Shown: piece after piece, positions 13,106-14,421 of the stretch | How positions within the stretch are numbered: position 1 is the first letter of the stretch | How the letters are laid out: each line of letters starts with the position of its first letter | Assembly: GCA_017413305.1 (NCBI GenBank) | Contig: JAFPUA010000007.1 | Coordinates: 1-14,421 of the forward strand | Length of the DNA: 14,421 bases | From: Candidatus Ruminimicrobiellum caprinum | Lineage (GTDB): Bacteria > Elusimicrobiota > Endomicrobiia > Endomicrobiales > Endomicrobiaceae | Direction: 5' to 3' | Translations under genes and position numbers: made by a program | Notes under the pieces: generated by a model | The model's input: only the letters and a program-made list of their open reading frames with translations | Told to the model about the DNA's origin: nothing | Database searches by the model: none

Positions 13106-14421
13106 TAGTTTGCCTCCATGGATGCTGTTGATTTATTATAAAATTTTGTATATTCGCCTTCAAATACCAGTTCTACCGTACCGACAGGACCGTTTCTCTG
13201 TTTTGCTATAATGATTTCAGCTTGGTTCTTTTTGTCAGGATCGTCCTTAGCGTAATAACCCTCTCTATGTACGAATGCTACTACATCGGCGTCCTGCTCG
13301 ATAGCACCTGAATCTCTAAGGTCGGAAAGCATCGGTTTTGTATCTTTGCCTCTTTTTTCAGTCTGTCTTGAAAGCTGTGACAAAGCAATAACCGGAACAT
13401 TTAAGTCTTTTGCAAGTGCCTTTAAAGAACGGGAAATTTCTGCTGTTTCAATTTGTTTCGATTCTATTTTTTTACCGTTACCGATACCTCGGATAAGCTG
13501 TAAATAATCGATGATAATTAAAGATAAAGGTTTACCTTTCTTTTCCAACTTTGTAGCAAGCTTTTTTGCTGTGGCTCTTATATCAACAGCAGACATATCC
13601 GCGTCACATATATACATTGAGGCTTTACCTATTTTATCCATAGCTGTTGTAAGTTTTGGCCAGTCGGAATTTTTGAAATAACCTTTTCTTAAATCTTGTC
13701 CGCTAACTTGTGCAACAGAAGCTAAAAATCTCATCATTAAAGCTTCTTTTGACATTTCAAGAGAAAAAATTGCGACAGACTGCGGATTTTTAGATGTAAC
13801 TGAAACATATTCAGCAATATTAAGTGCAAATGCTGTTTTACCCATTGAAGGACGGCCAGCAATAATTATAAGTTCGGAATTTTGTAATCCTGCCGTAATT
13901 TTATCGAGATCTGTAAAACCTGTTCTTAGTCCGGGAACGTCATTTTTGTCTTTATAAAGATTTTCAAGTTTTGTGACAACAGAAGGTATCAATTCTTCCG
14001 GTGTAGAAAATTCATTTAAAACATTTTGTTTAGATATATTAAACAAAACAGTTTGTGCGTTATCAAGGATAGTTTCCGAAGGAGAATCTTCCGAAAAAGC
14101 ATCGGTAACCATAGTGGAACCGACATTTATTATTTGTCGTAATATTGATTTATCTTTGACGATATTTGCGTAATATTCAACGTTTGCTGCCGTTTGTGCC
14201 GCATCCATTAATTGAAACAGATATTTTATTCCGCCGGCATCAGCAAACATTTTATTTGTTTTAAGTCTGTTGCTTATAGTAACAGGCTCAGCGACTTCGG
14301 TGTCGTTAAGTTCTTTTATTGCACCGAAAATAATTTTATGAACTTCCTTATAAAAATCTTCTTCCTTTACGAGTTCGATAGCTTTTATTATAGCATCTTT
14401 TTCTATCATCATCGCACCCAG
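13105..14421 (-). CDS. dnaB: Replicative DNA helicase DnaB, 5' end outside window
   Basis: Hexameric helicase that unwinds the fork ahead of DNA polymerase and binds primase. The frame is open to the window edge. The last nine bases add Leu-Gly-Ala before the Met-Met at 14412, reproducing the conserved VLG-x-M motif of the DnaB N-terminal domain, so the ATG at 14412 is internal and the true start lies beyond 14421. Counting from that Met, the N-terminal domain covers about 1-120, the linker about 120-155, and the RecA-like domain the rest. The latter has Walker A GRPSMGKT (186-193), then SLEMSKEAL, a Walker B-type IIIDYLQLIRG, ALSQLSRQTEKR, and KQRNGPVGT with the arginine finger. No intein is present in the visible part. 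Confidence 0.97.
   Translation of the reverse strand: MGAMMIEKDAIIKAIELVKEEDFYKEVHKIIFGAIKELNDTEVAEPVTISNRLKTNKMFADAGGIKYLFQLMDAAQTAANVEYYANIVKDKSILRQIINVGSTMVTDAFSEDSPSETILDNAQTVLFNISKQNVLNEFSTPEELIPSVVTKLENLYKDKNDVPGLRTGFTDLDKITAGLQNSELIIIAGRPSMGKTAFALNIAEYVSVTSKNPQSVAIFSLEMSKEALMMRFLASVAQVSGQDLRKGYFKNSDWPKLTTAMDKIGKASMYICDADMSAVDIRATAKKLATKLEKKGKPLSLIIIDYLQLIRGIGNGKKIESKQIETAEISRSLKALAKDLNVPVIALSQLSRQTEKRGKDTKPMLSDLRDSGAIEQDADVVAFVHREGYYAKDDPDKKNQAEIIIAKQRNGPVGTVELVFEGEYTKFYNKSTASMEAN

Overview
The window looks like a chromosomal segment of an AT-rich, Gram-negative-type (diderm) bacterium. AGA and A/T-ending codons dominate. An MlaE-family outer-membrane lipid transport permease implies two membranes. 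groESL carries a CIRCE-like operator (HrcA-type heat-shock control) under a consensus sigma-70 promoter. I cannot name the species; Elusimicrobiota (for example an Endomicrobium relative) is a guess from overall flavour only, not demonstrated. Nearly everything is core housekeeping. I found no phage, transposase, CRISPR array, rRNA or tRNA, and no clear new biological system.

Layout, left to right. (1) A plus-strand run at 3-5248: a P-type cation-transporting ATPase overlapping nadA by 11 nt, then a lemA plus htpX-like membrane protease pair. It ends at a bidirectional terminator (5268-5308). (2) A minus-strand biosynthetic operon at 7965-5325: leuD, leuB, asd (leucine and aspartate-family amino acids), with no leuC in sight. 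(3) A divergent intergenic region at 7966-8199 holding back-to-back promoters for leuD and groESL, the CIRCE-like operator and a 7-bp tandem repeat array in the groES leader. (4) groES-groEL on plus. (5) A 556-bp gene-poor stretch at 10137-10692, the least ordinary part of the window. It holds a long imperfect palindrome (probable groEL terminator), a minus-strand terminator, an 86-codon open frame with no start codon that looks like the 3' remnant of a lost gene, and a second overlapping open frame. (6) A small XRE-family regulator gene on plus, ending at a second bidirectional terminator. (7) A minus-strand operon entering from the right edge: dnaB (5' end outside the window), alr, mlaE, with consecutive cistrons joined by TAATG stop/start overlaps.

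How the genes fit together. LeuD and LeuB act in consecutive steps of leucine synthesis. Asd feeds lysine/diaminopimelate, threonine and methionine, and Alr supplies D-alanine, so Asd and Alr both serve peptidoglycan. LemA and HtpX are a recurring membrane pair. GroES and GroEL form the chaperonin. DnaB is the replicative helicase, and dnaB-alr is a widespread gene order. All function assignments come from reading motifs by eye; no database search was made.
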